Assembly: GCA_025059075.1 (NCBI GenBank)
Contig: JANXDZ010000005.1
Span: forward strand, 1-64,000
Direction: 5' to 3'
DNA: 64,000 nucleotides
From: Sulfolobales archaeon
Lineage (GTDB): Archaea; Thermoproteota; Thermoprotei_A; Sulfolobales; Desulfurococcaceae
Shown here: piece by piece, positions 43,769-53,733 of the stretch
Position numbering within the stretch: the stretch's first letter is position 1
Layout of the letters: every line of letters starts with the position of its first letter
Translations under genes and position numbers: made by a program
Notes under the pieces: model-generated
Told to the model about the DNA's origin: nothing
The model's database searches: none
The model's input: the letters and a program-made list of their open reading frames with translations, nothing else

Positions 43769-45249
43769 CTCCTGCTTTTAGCGAACTTAAGCCACAGCAC
43801 TATGTAGATCATCAATATTAAGATCACTATTATGTAAGCTGCAGCTGCATAACCATAGTCCTTGTCTCTATAGGCTCTATTGTATCCGAAGAGAACCATC
43901 ATTTCATTGACGTTGCCCACCCTACTGCCTACCCATGGTATTGAGATTGTTTGAGTAGGGCCTCCTCCATTTATGAGTAGTGGAACCATGAGTGCCTGTA
44001 GTGAGGCTCCTGTAGTAAGTATTGCTGCAAAAATAACTGGCCCAGCTATCTGCGGGAACACAACCTTCCTTAACCTAAACCAAGCGCCTGCTCCATCGAC
44101 GTAGGAGGCTTCAATTAAGTCCTTAGATACCCCTGCTAGAGCACCCATGGTCACGGCCATAATGAATGGATACGCCAGCCATGCTTCAAAGAAGTTATAT
44201 ATCAAGAATGCATGCCACTCATAGTTATTGTAATCGAACCCCGTCACTGTAGATAAAGGCCCTCTTCCGGGAAGGAACATTATTTTCCACGAGGAGCCTG
44301 CGAGCAATATGGGTATAGCCCACGGTATTAGTAGCATAGTTCTCCAAATCCTCCGCCCATAAATTATTGGTGAGGAATACAGCATGGCTAAAAGAACTCC
44401 GAGGAGGACTTTTAGTGGAACGCTTGTAACAGTGAAGAGAATAGTCTTAACTATAGAGTTTATGAACCTTGGATCATGGAGTAATTCATTGAAGTTTCTT
44501 AACCCAATGAACTTTATTTGAAGTCTATCGAGCTCAGCATTAAACTTCTCTATAGTTCTACCTATGAATTCATCGAAGTCTAGTGCAGCGTACTCTATGG
44601 ATCCTTCAATTCCTTTAACAATTGTTAACGCTTGATCTACGTCAAGTGTTAAAGCGTTAACTTCGGCATAGCTGATCGTTCCTCCAATAATCATTCTGAA
44701 AGCCATTTCCTCTAGTTTGCCAGATATACGTTCCCCAATGAATCCAACTGCTTGAGAAATATTGCCTTCTAAAGCTGGGTCAATTATATACTCCTTAGTT
44801 GGGTATCCAATTGATGTACAGTTGAATGCTTCAACTACGCTTCTCGGCGCAGTCCTTAGGTGAGCTAGTGAAGAGCTTATTTTATCTTTAAGTTCAATTA
44901 ATTCTTGAGGATTCAACTGCTCAAAAGTACTTAAGGAATTCCTTAATTCCACGAGGGATTCTTCAACTGAGTCTAAGTAGGTATATACTTGTCTTAATGA
45001 ACTCAGCGCTAAGCTACGTAAGTCCTCTCTACTGCCTACAATTAATGCGCACTTCCTGGCATTATCTAAATCAGCTACTTTAGATGGATCTGGAGCTATG
45101 TTCAGCTCATTTGCATCTGTAAATGCTATGCCCGTTGAATAAGCTATAGGCCATATGGAGAAGAATAAGTATAGCGCAAGGCTTGGGGCTATGAGTAGTA
45201 GCGCTACTCTCCTTGGGTAAAGAGCTCTACGCTCACTCAAAGCACTCAC
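43765..45249 (-). CDS. Maltose/maltodextrin-type ABC transporter permease (MalF-like) with large external insertion
   Basis: A 494-residue permease. Helix 1 (about 14-40) is followed by a roughly 200-residue helical, charge-rich insertion (about 45-240) before the conserved IGLRNFNELLHDPRF block and the remaining five helices. The EAA loop is KDLIEASYVDGAGAWFRLRKVVFPQ. Most archaeal MalF proteins are near 300 residues. The insertion lies outside the cell and may contact the binding protein, by analogy with the P2 loop of enterobacterial MalF, although it sits between different helices. Confidence 0.88.
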   Translation of the reverse strand: MSALSERRALYPRRVALLLIAPSLALYLFFSIWPIAYSTGIAFTDANELNIAPDPSKVADLDNARKCALIVGSREDLRSLALSSLRQVYTYLDSVEESLVELRNSLSTFEQLNPQELIELKDKISSSLAHLRTAPRSVVEAFNCTSIGYPTKEYIIDPALEGNISQAVGFIGERISGKLEEMAFRMIIGGTISYAEVNALTLDVDQALTIVKGIEGSIEYAALDFDEFIGRTIEKFNAELDRLQIKFIGLRNFNELLHDPRFINSIVKTILFTVTSVPLKVLLGVLLAMLYSSPIIYGRRIWRTMLLIPWAIPILLAGSSWKIMFLPGRGPLSTVTGFDYNNYEWHAFLIYNFFEAWLAYPFIMAVTMGALAGVSKDLIEASYVDGAGAWFRLRKVVFPQIAGPVIFAAILTTGASLQALMVPLLINGGGPTQTISIPWVGSRVGNVNEMMVLFGYNRAYRDKDYGYAAAAYIIVILILMIYIVLWLKFAKSRR

Positions 45250-45305
45250 CGTGGAGTATGTTCAAAAAGATAGATTGATTTAGCTAAAAAGCATCTATAA
45301 TTACT

Positions 45306-46877
45306 TCACCCTCCGTAAGTCCTCCTAATTGTGTCAACTATGATTGAGTAGGCTTCATTTAACTTAGGGCTAATGCTTTCTACAGCAATGCTTACTGCTT
45401 CATCAACGCTCTTTCCTTGCACTCTAGCGTTAGTGTACTCAGTAATGATGGCGCTTAAGTAATCACCTATTTGCCAGACGGCGCTCATCCTCTTATCCTT
45501 TGGCATAGGCACACTGTTAAATACTGCTTGAGCGAATCCGTGGACTATTGGGTAGTTAGTTATCTTAGTTAGCAATGCAGTTTTAACTGGTATGAAGCCT
45601 GCTTGACTCACTAAAGTCATTAATGCTTCATCGCTGAGCGTAAACCAAGTGATGAATAGTAGGTTAGCGTATTTTCTCTCAGGCTGTTCACCAAGTAGTG
45701 AGAGTTGAGTCATCCAAAATAGCTTTATACCTGAGAATGGCTTAGGTACATGTGTATCGTTTAGCTTAGGTATCGGGATTACAGTTATTTTCTCTTCTCC
45801 TAGCGCACTTTTTATCCTAGGGATGTTCCATGGGCCCGTTATTATCATTGGTGCTCTACCGTCTGTGAATATAGTTAATTGATTCTCATGCCCTAGGTCT
45901 CTATAGTCGAGGTATGGCAATATGTTTCTCACAAAGAACTCTATGCCGCTCTTAGTTTCAGTAGTGTTTACACCAACGCTGAAAGTGTAGTCATCAAAGT
46001 AGTAGCCGTTGAATAGTGACACCCATGGGTATACGTGGTATGCATCTATTTGGTAAGCTAAGCCATACTTATCCTCCGATGGGTTGTGGAAGCTGCTCAT
46101 TATAGTGAGCATTTCGCTGAGAGTCCTAGGGGGGTTTGGCACAAGATCTTTATTTATCACTAGGGCTATTGCTTCAGCAGCCCAGGGTAATCCATATATC
46201 TTCAACTTATATGTAGCAGCTGAAACAGCTGAACTCATGTAGTTCCCAGCGATGTCTTCAATGGTTTCTCTTGGGAGAATGTCGTCTAATGCAACTATGT
46301 AACCTTTATCAGCATACATCCCAGTCCAGTCATGCGCCCACGTAAATATGTCTGGCCCTGTGCCAACTCTCCTAACTATGTTTGAAGCATCTACAGCAGC
46401 TTTCAACTGGTCTTGACCTGCGTAGTTAGTGTACTCTACTTTAATGCATGGATACTCCCTGTTGAACTTATTAATGAGGCCCTCAATTATTGATGCTTCA
46501 AAGCTCATCATTGCTGTACCAAGGTATATAGTGACAGTACCTGCTTCCCCAACCCTGCATTTATCAATGAATTCCTTGAGTTCTTCAGGAACTCTTATGT
46601 CTACACCACCAATGTTTGCTAACGCCATCCCAGGGGGGAGTATTGTAGTGGGAGGAGTCGTAGGAGGAGTAGTTATAGGAGTAGTTGTAGGAGGAGTAGT
46701 AGTCCATCCTGGAGTAGTCGTGGGAGTAGTTGTTGTAGGAGGAGTAGTTGGAGTAGTTGTTGTTGGAGTAGCTGTAGGCTTTAGCAATTGGGGTAGGAGA
46801 TATGTCCCCGCTGCTATTGCTATAACTACTATTAAGGCTATTACTATGCCCTGAACCTTAGTTAAAGCTTTATTCAA
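45306..46877 (-). CDS. Maltose/maltodextrin-type ABC transporter substrate-binding protein with Thr/Pro stalk
   Basis: About 523 residues from a TTG at 46877. The frame can be extended to 46895, but those codons contain the ribosome-binding site GGAGGTG, so the extension is not real. A membrane anchor (about 8-28) is followed by a Thr/Pro-only stalk of roughly 50 residues and the two-lobed binding domain with GTVTIYLGT, GPDIFTWAHDWTGMYADKGYI and APMIITGPWNIPRIK. The stalk is probably O-glycosylated and spans the space to the S-layer. Sugar specificity is inferred from neighbouring amylases. Confidence 0.9.
   Translation of the reverse strand: MNKALTKVQGIVIALIVVIAIAAGTYLLPQLLKPTATPTTTTPTTPPTTTTPTTTPGWTTTPPTTTPITTPPTTPPTTILPPGMALANIGGVDIRVPEELKEFIDKCRVGEAGTVTIYLGTAMMSFEASIIEGLINKFNREYPCIKVEYTNYAGQDQLKAAVDASNIVRRVGTGPDIFTWAHDWTGMYADKGYIVALDDILPRETIEDIAGNYMSSAVSAATYKLKIYGLPWAAEAIALVINKDLVPNPPRTLSEMLTIMSSFHNPSEDKYGLAYQIDAYHVYPWVSLFNGYYFDDYTFSVGVNTTETKSGIEFFVRNILPYLDYRDLGHENQLTIFTDGRAPMIITGPWNIPRIKSALGEEKITVIPIPKLNDTHVPKPFSGIKLFWMTQLSLLGEQPERKYANLLFITWFTLSDEALMTLVSQAGFIPVKTALLTKITNYPIVHGFAQAVFNSVPMPKDKRMSAVWQIGDYLSAIITEYTNARVQGKSVDEAVSIAVESISPKLNEAYSIIVDTIRRTYGG
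46638..46796 (-). repeat. Low-complexity Thr/Pro codon repeat in the binding protein stalk
   Basis: About 53 codons made almost wholly of ACT/ACA (Thr) and CCT/CCC (Pro), visible on the plus strand as repeats of GTAGGAGGAGTAGTT-like units. The repetition favours length change by slippage, so related strains may differ in stalk length. Confidence 0.75.
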
Positions 46878-46884
46878 TAATATA

Positions 46885-46950
46885 CACCTCCACATATTAA
46901 TAATTCATATATACAGTATGTAGTAATATAATGATATCTAGCAATATATA
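46885..46950 (-). promoter_or_regulatory. Promoter and ribosome-binding site of the sugar-binding protein gene
   Basis: The gap between the MalK-like gene and the binding protein is almost pure A/T with several TATA-like stretches (about 46920-46950). GGAGGTG (46885-46891, minus) lies 7 nt before the TTG at 46877 and decides that start. The binding protein thus probably has its own strong promoter inside the cluster, which would explain the excess of binding protein over permease usual in such systems. Confidence 0.55.
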
Positions 46951-46975
46951 TTAATATGATTATGCATTGAATTAG

Positions 46976-48151
46976 CTAAGTTATTAATCCTCCATTAATT
47001 GCATTAAATACGAGGGCTTTCCTTAAGTCTATATCTATGTAGACTTCTTCACCCATAGAGTACTTTTCTCCAGGCGGTTGACGTACCTTGATGGCCTCTC
47101 CACCGAGCCTTAAGGTCACAATGCTTTCAGAGCCTAGGGGTTCTACTACTTCTACTACTGCTCTACTTACTCCAATGGATTCAAGAGGTCTGGCTTTAAG
47201 TATGGATATGTGCTCAGATCTTATCCCTAAGTAGAGTTTGTTTTCCACAGATTCCTTCAATATAGCGCTAGCTATCCATGGATCTATGGGTATCCTTAAC
47301 TCAGGGCACTCCATGAAGAACCTTGTCTTTACTCTTCCACTACCAGCTATTCCACCGGACTTATTCTCTGGCACAGTGTATTCCACTGATTCTCCTTCAA
47401 CTATGCTACAGGGGATGAGGTTCATTGGAGGAGCGCCTATGAAAGTAGCTACAAATACATTTGACGGCCTGTAGTATAGTTCGTCTGGAGTCCCTATTTG
47501 CATGACTCTACCGCGCTCCATGACTGCTATTCTATCAGCCATACTCATTGCTTCAACTTGATCGTGAGTAACGTAGATCGTTGTTATGCCGAGAGCTCTC
47601 TGCATCTTCTTTAATTCAACCCTCATTGAAAGCCTTAGCTTAGCGTCGAGGTTACTTAACGGCTCATCCAATAGCCATACCTTAGGCCTCCTAACTAGTG
47701 CTCTAGCTAAGGCAACTCTCTGCTGCTGTCCTCCACTGAGCTGTGATGGATATCTATTAAGCAGCTGCTCTATTCCAAGTAGCCTAGATACTTCTAGAAC
47801 CATGTTTCTTACTTCACTAACAGTGAGCTTTAACTGCTTCCTCCTAGCCATCAGTGGGAAAGCTATATTATCGTAAACAGTCATGTGTGGGTATAGAGCG
47901 TAGTTTTGAAACACCATTGCTACATCTCTATCCCTTGGATGAACGTAGTTAACCAACCTGTCATCAATGTAGATCTCCCCTTCATCAGGGGTCTCTAAGC
48001 CTGCTATAAGCCTTAGAGTAGTAGTCTTCCCAGAGCCTGATGGACCTAGGAAAGCGTAGAACTCTCCATCATTGATCTTTAAGCTCACGTGATCGACTGC
48101 TATAGTTCTCCCAAACCTCTTTACAACATCTATGAGTGTTACTTTAGCCAC
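46976..48151 (-). CDS. Sugar ABC transporter ATP-binding protein (MalK/MsmX-like)
   Basis: A 391-residue ABC ATPase. Walker A is GPSGSGKTTTLRLIAG, the Q-loop is in MVFQNYALYPHMTV, the signature is LSGGQQQRVALARALVRRP, Walker B is WLLDEPLSNLDAKLR, and the switch His is in YVTHDQ. A C-terminal regulatory beta-barrel (MOP/TOBE, about 235-385) is present as in MalK. GTG start behind GGTGGAG, 44 bp after the amylopullulanase gene. Confidence 0.94.
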   Translation of the reverse strand: MAKVTLIDVVKRFGRTIAVDHVSLKINDGEFYAFLGPSGSGKTTTLRLIAGLETPDEGEIYIDDRLVNYVHPRDRDVAMVFQNYALYPHMTVYDNIAFPLMARRKQLKLTVSEVRNMVLEVSRLLGIEQLLNRYPSQLSGGQQQRVALARALVRRPKVWLLDEPLSNLDAKLRLSMRVELKKMQRALGITTIYVTHDQVEAMSMADRIAVMERGRVMQIGTPDELYYRPSNVFVATFIGAPPMNLIPCSIVEGESVEYTVPENKSGGIAGSGRVKTRFFMECPELRIPIDPWIASAILKESVENKLYLGIRSEHISILKARPLESIGVSRAVVEVVEPLGSESIVTLRLGGEAIKVRQPPGEKYSMGEEVYIDIDLRKALVFNAINGGLIT

Positions 48152-48195
48152 AGAGCTCCACCGAGGTCTATGTGTGTTTGTGTAAAAAGAATATT

Positions 48196-51100
48196 TTATC
48201 TTTCAATACCTCTCCTTCTCATAAGTAGGTATGTTGTAGCTGCACCTACTAAGAGCCCAGTGAACACTAGAGCTGTAGATAAAGGTATGTTTAGCTCCTG
48301 GGGAGTGGTCTTAGTTATAGTTTCAGTTGCAGTAGCAGTGATTGATTTATGAACTGTTAGCGTACTAGTGCTTGTAGAGGCTTCAATTAAAGTAGTGGTT
48401 AATGAAACAGTAGTCACTATAGTAGTTACTGTAGGCTGGGGAGCTGCTCTACTAAAGCCTTTAACGACTGCTGGCTTTCCAACAAGTTGTGCATCAATGA
48501 AGGTTACATTAAATGACTTAAGCATGCTGTATTGTTCTTCAGCTGTAGGAGCTAGAAGATCCATTACTCTAGGTATGACGTTAGCCGCTATTGCTAAAGC
48601 ATAGTCTGGAGCTCCAACAATCCATACGTCAGGTGAAGTACTGAAGGACCTTATGCGATTGCTTCCATAACCGTCGTAGCTCGTTAGAACAACTACGTAG
48701 ATCCACTTATCGATATGCTCTACATCGACTAGAACTCTCTTAGATGCTTCAACTACAATTACACCTAAGGCTTGATCAGCGTAAACCCTTAGATCCCCGT
48801 TTTGAGGAAGCACACTTCCATTGCTATAGTATAGAGCCGTTCTTTCACCAATAGGCACAGGATCTGTTCCCCACCCAGGCGCTATCAGTAAAGCCATATG
48901 CCATGTGTGTTCTTCAGCTATGCATATGTTTAAGCCAAAGGTATCGTTACGCCCAGGTTCACTTAACGTAGTGTGTATGTATACATGTATGTACTGCATG
49001 CTCCATCCATTGGGTCCCCCCCATGGATTGCCCCCTAAATCAACTACGGTTGATTCAAAGACTACTCTATCGCCTACATCAATGACTTTAAACGACTTTA
49101 AGTCAAATACGCCTGAGGTGAATACAGCAGCTGTAGGATACTTATAGCCTCCAGCACCATCATCGTCTCCAAGTGGGTCAGTCATTTCGAAAACTACTTT
49201 AGCTTCTGGAGCAATAGCTATAGCTCTAGGTACTTGTAATTGATGCACTAGCCCTACTCTAACTGAAGACTCTGTGGGGAATTCGTTTACGTAGACAGCT
49301 ATTGCTAAGTACGTTACATCCCCTGGTAAAAGACCTATGTAACTCCACGGTACTGCTACTTCAACTACCTCCCCTAATCCTATGGGTACTCTGTATAGTT
49401 GAATCCATCCGCTAACTCCATTAGCTGCACTAATTGTTGCAAAGCCCGTCTCCAAGTCCACTGAGACTTCGAAGAACAGCCCTACTCCAAGGTCCCTTGT
49501 GTAGGCAGGTGGCTTAACGTTATACCCTGGATTGTATGGACTGAGGCTTCTCCTAGGAGTAGTGAAGTACATTCTTATTGATGCATTACTTACTGAGCCA
49601 GCTGCCCAGGGGATTGCTGCGAAGTATGCAGAGTCGCTGTCTAAAGCTACGTATACTGATTTAATTAATCGAGGCCCAATGCTTATGTTTAATGCTGCTC
49701 CACTCTTAACAGCATTAATCCATGAGTCCTCTAGAACTCCATCCACTCTAGGCTTTGATTCAACTGGCTTTGGGACAATAGTGTTTAAGACTCCTCTAGG
49801 CCTACAGTCTGGGTAAAAGCCTGCTTTTAAGTACTCAGGTGGATTAAGGCCTGCTAGCTCATATGCCTTAACTAAGTATGCCTTAAACAATGGATCGAAT
49901 GTCTCAGGGGAGCCTCCGCCATCGTATCCATACCACCAGAACCAATCGCTTGCTTCAGCCCTAAGTAAGTACTCAACTACTTGTGGGTTGCGTATACTTG
50001 CTTCACTTATGCTTGAAGCATTTAATGCACTTAGCACTTCTCCCCTAGCTTTCTTAAGCCACATCCATGCAGCGTTCTCCTGCCTATCGCCTATCCAGAC
50101 TGCGAGCTCTCCACTAGCCCAAGAGCCTTCGGGTACTCTAGCTGAAACAAGCCTCCTTGGGAGGGAGCTATATGCATCTCCATAGCTGTCGTACGGTAGA
50201 TCAGCTATATCAACTCTACTTAAGTCTAAGTAGTAGTGGCTTCCTAAAGGCATTTCCCTAGCTATGTACCTATGAATGTATATGAACTCCCCCGGCGTAA
50301 TAGTCCTTATAACACCCTGGCTTTGAAGCTCACTAAGCCTTTGGTATAGGAGTGAGAGAAACTTTGATCCAAACTCCTCGTAGTGCTCCCATGGATTCTC
50401 TCCATCTAGAGCTATAACCACGATCCTTATGCCACTCGCCCTCTGCCTTATTTGAATAAGTCTATTAACTAAGTCTCTTACAGCTTCTTCACTGCTTAAC
50501 TTGCTGTACTCAAAGCTTATTAAATTGCTTAACTCAGTGCTCCTGTAAAGCATGTAGATCCTCCTTCCACCGATCTCTATGTACCATGGAGTGCCGTAGT
50601 TTTCTATCGACGAGTGATCTACGTCTGCCTTACTTAAGATGCTTTGATCTAGTGCTATCCACAAGATCCCATTGTTAGCCATGACTTCCAGCGCTTCTTC
50701 ATTAATTGCTTGTTCAGCTGGCCACATACCTATTGGAGTGTAATTGAAGATCTCTTGGAATAACTTAATGCTCTTACCAACATGTATGTTTAAGTCATCG
50801 AGCCAACCTAAGTCAGTTATTACTGGAGCTAGTGGGTGGCTGTATGGAACTGGTATTAACTCAACTTGATTCCTCATGCTTAGCTCTCTGTAGAGCGGGA
50901 TTACTTTAGACATGATGTCTAAGTGGGCATTAAGCACTAGCTTCAAGTCATCTCTAGTGAAGCCTGGTAGAGTTGCGTTAGCAGCTCTCTGCATTAATCG
51001 ATGTAATTCTGGGTACTCATGCCTAGCGATCAATGGATCTACCCAGAATAAGTTGAATAAGACTGCTAAATCAACGATCTTGGTAGTGCTGTAGTTTCCT

Positions 51101-51651
51101 CCAGTAAATTGATCTGCAGTACACTTAATGAATTCCTCCTCGCTTAGAGGTAGAGATGAACATATGTTGAAGACGCTTTGAGCTTGATCCCGTAGAGTTC
51201 TATACCTTGGGATTCTCTCAACTACTCTACCCCAGTTTATGTCGAAGAATCCTCCCGGTATCCTGAGGATGCTGTAGATCTCTGTAGCATTCAGGCTTTC
51301 TCCACGCGCTATCTTCCATGAGATTGCCTGCCTTAAATCCATCAATCCTCTATTCACATAGTCAATTAACTGTACTATTAGTGAACCTGAGAAAGTGAAT
51401 GTAGCCTTTACTTCAGGGTACTTACTCAGTATATAGCCCATCTTATAGTAGTTCCCCACGCTGTGTAACCTAACCCAGGGCAATACGAAGTACTCTTCAC
51501 TAGCGCTGTAATACCATGGTTGATGATAGTGCCATATAAATGACACGTATAAGGGCTCCTGCTGCATCAATTGACTGAAGTATGGAGGGAGTGCTGCAGC
51601 AACTATGAGTATTGTTAAACAAGCTACGATTGTTTTAAGCAAGTAACTCAC
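48196..51651 (-). CDS. Secreted, membrane-anchored GH57 amylopullulanase
   Basis: About 1151 residues from a GTG at 51651. The frame opens at 51762, but only this start puts a signal peptide (VSYLLKTIVACLTILIVAAA) at the N terminus. The GH57 catalytic domain has FIWHYHQPWYY, PIGMWPAEQAINEEAL with the nucleophile Glu, and VIALDGENPWEHYEEFG with the acid/base Asp. It is followed by two DOMON/glucodextranase-like beta domains (about 680-1080), a Thr/Ser-rich stalk and a C-terminal membrane helix with RRRGIER. It would cut alpha-1,4 and alpha-1,6 bonds of starch at the cell surface and feed the adjacent importer. Confidence 0.92.
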   Translation of the reverse strand: MSYLLKTIVACLTILIVAAALPPYFSQLMQQEPLYVSFIWHYHQPWYYSASEEYFVLPWVRLHSVGNYYKMGYILSKYPEVKATFTFSGSLIVQLIDYVNRGLMDLRQAISWKIARGESLNATEIYSILRIPGGFFDINWGRVVERIPRYRTLRDQAQSVFNICSSLPLSEEEFIKCTADQFTGGNYSTTKIVDLAVLFNLFWVDPLIARHEYPELHRLMQRAANATLPGFTRDDLKLVLNAHLDIMSKVIPLYRELSMRNQVELIPVPYSHPLAPVITDLGWLDDLNIHVGKSIKLFQEIFNYTPIGMWPAEQAINEEALEVMANNGILWIALDQSILSKADVDHSSIENYGTPWYIEIGGRRIYMLYRSTELSNLISFEYSKLSSEEAVRDLVNRLIQIRQRASGIRIVVIALDGENPWEHYEEFGSKFLSLLYQRLSELQSQGVIRTITPGEFIYIHRYIAREMPLGSHYYLDLSRVDIADLPYDSYGDAYSSLPRRLVSARVPEGSWASGELAVWIGDRQENAAWMWLKKARGEVLSALNASSISEASIRNPQVVEYLLRAEASDWFWWYGYDGGGSPETFDPLFKAYLVKAYELAGLNPPEYLKAGFYPDCRPRGVLNTIVPKPVESKPRVDGVLEDSWINAVKSGAALNISIGPRLIKSVYVALDSDSAYFAAIPWAAGSVSNASIRMYFTTPRRSLSPYNPGYNVKPPAYTRDLGVGLFFEVSVDLETGFATISAANGVSGWIQLYRVPIGLGEVVEVAVPWSYIGLLPGDVTYLAIAVYVNEFPTESSVRVGLVHQLQVPRAIAIAPEAKVVFEMTDPLGDDDGAGGYKYPTAAVFTSGVFDLKSFKVIDVGDRVVFESTVVDLGGNPWGGPNGWSMQYIHVYIHTTLSEPGRNDTFGLNICIAEEHTWHMALLIAPGWGTDPVPIGERTALYYSNGSVLPQNGDLRVYADQALGVIVVEASKRVLVDVEHIDKWIYVVVLTSYDGYGSNRIRSFSTSPDVWIVGAPDYALAIAANVIPRVMDLLAPTAEEQYSMLKSFNVTFIDAQLVGKPAVVKGFSRAAPQPTVTTIVTTVSLTTTLIEASTSTSTLTVHKSITATATETITKTTPQELNIPLSTALVFTGLLVGAATTYLLMRRRGIER

Positions 51652-51776
51652 CGAGGAATCACTGGCTTTAATGGAATAAAAGTTGTTTTGAGCAAACTCA
51701 TTGAGTACATCTCTAGGATGGGCAAGGTTATTTTTGAGGAAAGCTATTGGTAGTCTATGCAAGGGGTAAGATAAGT

Positions 51777-53675
51777 ATGGGTGGATCCCTAGTGGATCAA
51801 AGGCTTATGGAGAGTGTTGAAGCATATGTAATTGCTCTAAAGCCAGTTGTTAGAGTTGGAGGCGAGCAGAAGGCTCAAGTAATAATGAGTAACGGTGGTT
51901 CAGCGAAGAGCTTAGTAATTAGAGTAGTTGTTGAAAAACCCAGTGGCTCTATTAGTGCTATTTGCTCTATTTCAAAAAGCCTAGCTGAAGGAGAGTCAGC
52001 TGTAGTTGATTGCCCAGTTGATGCAGTAGATGAAGTCGGCGTCTATAGGTTGAAGGCGTTAATAAATGATGAGGTAGTTGATGAAGCTGAGTACTTAGTC
52101 ATCAGTAGTGATTTAAGGAAGAGTCCTTACTTCACTATAGTGTGGCATAATCATCAAGCTCCAAACTACATGCCTAACTGGAGGATACATAGTCCGTGGG
52201 CCTACGTATACGTCTGGGGGGGTTACTTAGCTCCATACGGCTATGGCCCATATCACTACCACGCTAAGCTACTTGACTTAAAGAAGTCTTTTAAATCAAC
52301 GTACAACTTGAGTCCAAGCCTCCTAGCTCAATGGCTTATGGCAGTTGAGAGAGGCGTTGAATACTTAAGTGGGGAGCAATACGATCCAGAGAGCTTTAAC
52401 GTAAGAATGGTTTCAGAGACTCTTACACTATATAGAGAAGCCCTTGTGAGGAGTCAGATAGATGTATTGACTAGTGTTTATGCACACACTATAGCTGGCT
52501 ACCTACTTGACTGGCTTAAAGCAAGCGATATAGTTAGTGAAGAACTCTCCTATGGGAAGAGCGTTACAGTGAAGGCATTTGGCCCAGGCTATGTTCCACT
52601 CGGTGCGTGGACTCCTGAGATGTGTTTTTCAATGGGCTTAGTGCCGATATATGCTTCAAGCGGGATTGAGTACACAGTCCTAGATGAGGAATATCACTTC
52701 AATGCTTCAATAGGTGATAAGGGCACATATAGGGAGCCCTACATAGCTTTAAACACTATTACTGGAGATCACTTAGTTGTATTCTTCAGGGACACTGAGC
52801 TGAGCAATACGCTTAGCTTTAAGAATGATTTCTTAACTGAGCTACATGCATGGAGGAATGCTTATCAATTCTCATACATTGTAGCTAGGAGAGCCCTCGA
52901 TCCTTTGACGAAAGTCCTCGTTCTAGCTCTTGATGGAGAGAACTGGATGGTTTTCTCGAGAAATCCACCTCTTACAGCATACTTCCTAGATAAGTTAACT
53001 GATTACTTAGTGACGCTGAATTCTGAAGGTGTTTTAAAGCTAAGTAACTTAAGGGAGATGTTTGAGGAAGTCCCATGTAGGAGGGTGTTGAAGTATATAC
53101 CTACAAACAGCTGGCTTGGTTCATCGAGGAAGTGGAGGGGGGAGAAGGAGGGGCATGAAGGCTACTGGCTTAGAGTAGCGAAAACATATAGAGCGCTGAA
53201 GGTATATGAGGAGGCTATTGGAGCGAGAAGTGATGAAAGCACTAAGGTCAGGTGGGCTCTATGGCATGCCTTGGATAGCGACTACTGGTGGGCGGAGTTC
53301 TGGTCTCCTCCAATAATCGACGTGTGGTTAAGAGAAGCTGAGTCTACAGTAACTAGCCTACTGCATAAGATTTCAATAACTTCAGTAGAAGCGAAGACTC
53401 CATTAACTGAGGGAGCGTTGAGTGAAGTAGAAGTAGTTGTTGGAAATAAGTTGAGCAATGCCGTTAAGCTAAAGCTAAGCCTAGTGGGGCTGGGGGCTGA
53501 AGTAGTTAACCAAGTGAGTTACATTAAAATCGAACCCTACAGCTCTTTATCATTGAGGTACTCAGTGAGGCCAGTGACGTGGGGTAGAGTAGTTTTCATA
53601 GCTATTGCTCAACTAGATGACTTCATAGCTGACGTAAGAGTTGTTGAAGCATGCGTTAATCCTAGGATTACGTAA
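51777..53675 (+). CDS. GH57 alpha-amylase/pullulanase-like enzyme, cytoplasmic
   Basis: About 632 residues from the ATG at 51777. A TTG at 51747 is also in frame, but AGGGGTAAG sits well placed before the ATG. There is no signal peptide. An N-terminal beta-sandwich (about 5-110) precedes the GH57 barrel with IVWHNHQAPNYM, LGAWTPEMCFS (nucleophile Glu) and LVLALDGENWMVF (acid/base Asp). A C-terminal beta domain follows. It is a shorter relative of the divergently encoded secreted enzyme and probably degrades imported oligosaccharides. Confidence 0.88.
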   Translation: MGGSLVDQRLMESVEAYVIALKPVVRVGGEQKAQVIMSNGGSAKSLVIRVVVEKPSGSISAICSISKSLAEGESAVVDCPVDAVDEVGVYRLKALINDEVVDEAEYLVISSDLRKSPYFTIVWHNHQAPNYMPNWRIHSPWAYVYVWGGYLAPYGYGPYHYHAKLLDLKKSFKSTYNLSPSLLAQWLMAVERGVEYLSGEQYDPESFNVRMVSETLTLYREALVRSQIDVLTSVYAHTIAGYLLDWLKASDIVSEELSYGKSVTVKAFGPGYVPLGAWTPEMCFSMGLVPIYASSGIEYTVLDEEYHFNASIGDKGTYREPYIALNTITGDHLVVFFRDTELSNTLSFKNDFLTELHAWRNAYQFSYIVARRALDPLTKVLVLALDGENWMVFSRNPPLTAYFLDKLTDYLVTLNSEGVLKLSNLREMFEEVPCRRVLKYIPTNSWLGSSRKWRGEKEGHEGYWLRVAKTYRALKVYEEAIGARSDESTKVRWALWHALDSDYWWAEFWSPPIIDVWLREAESTVTSLLHKISITSVEAKTPLTEGALSEVEVVVGNKLSNAVKLKLSLVGLGAEVVNQVSYIKIEPYSSLSLRYSVRPVTWGRVVFIAIAQLDDFIADVRVVEACVNPRIT

Positions 53676-53733
53676 GGCCTTTCTCCACCGCTATGCATTC
53701 ACGATGGATTGTTAAATAGTTGGAAAGAGCCGC

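Noticed and set aside
46429-46854. Plus-strand frame with a Gly/Val repeat opposite the sugar-binding protein stalk
   Set aside because: The Val/Gly repeat is only the complement of Thr/Pro codons, and the start lies inside the binding domain gene.
51651-51762. 37-residue N-terminal extension of the amylopullulanase
   Set aside because: It would bury the signal peptide and overlap the divergent gene. The GTG at 51651 gives a normal signal peptide.
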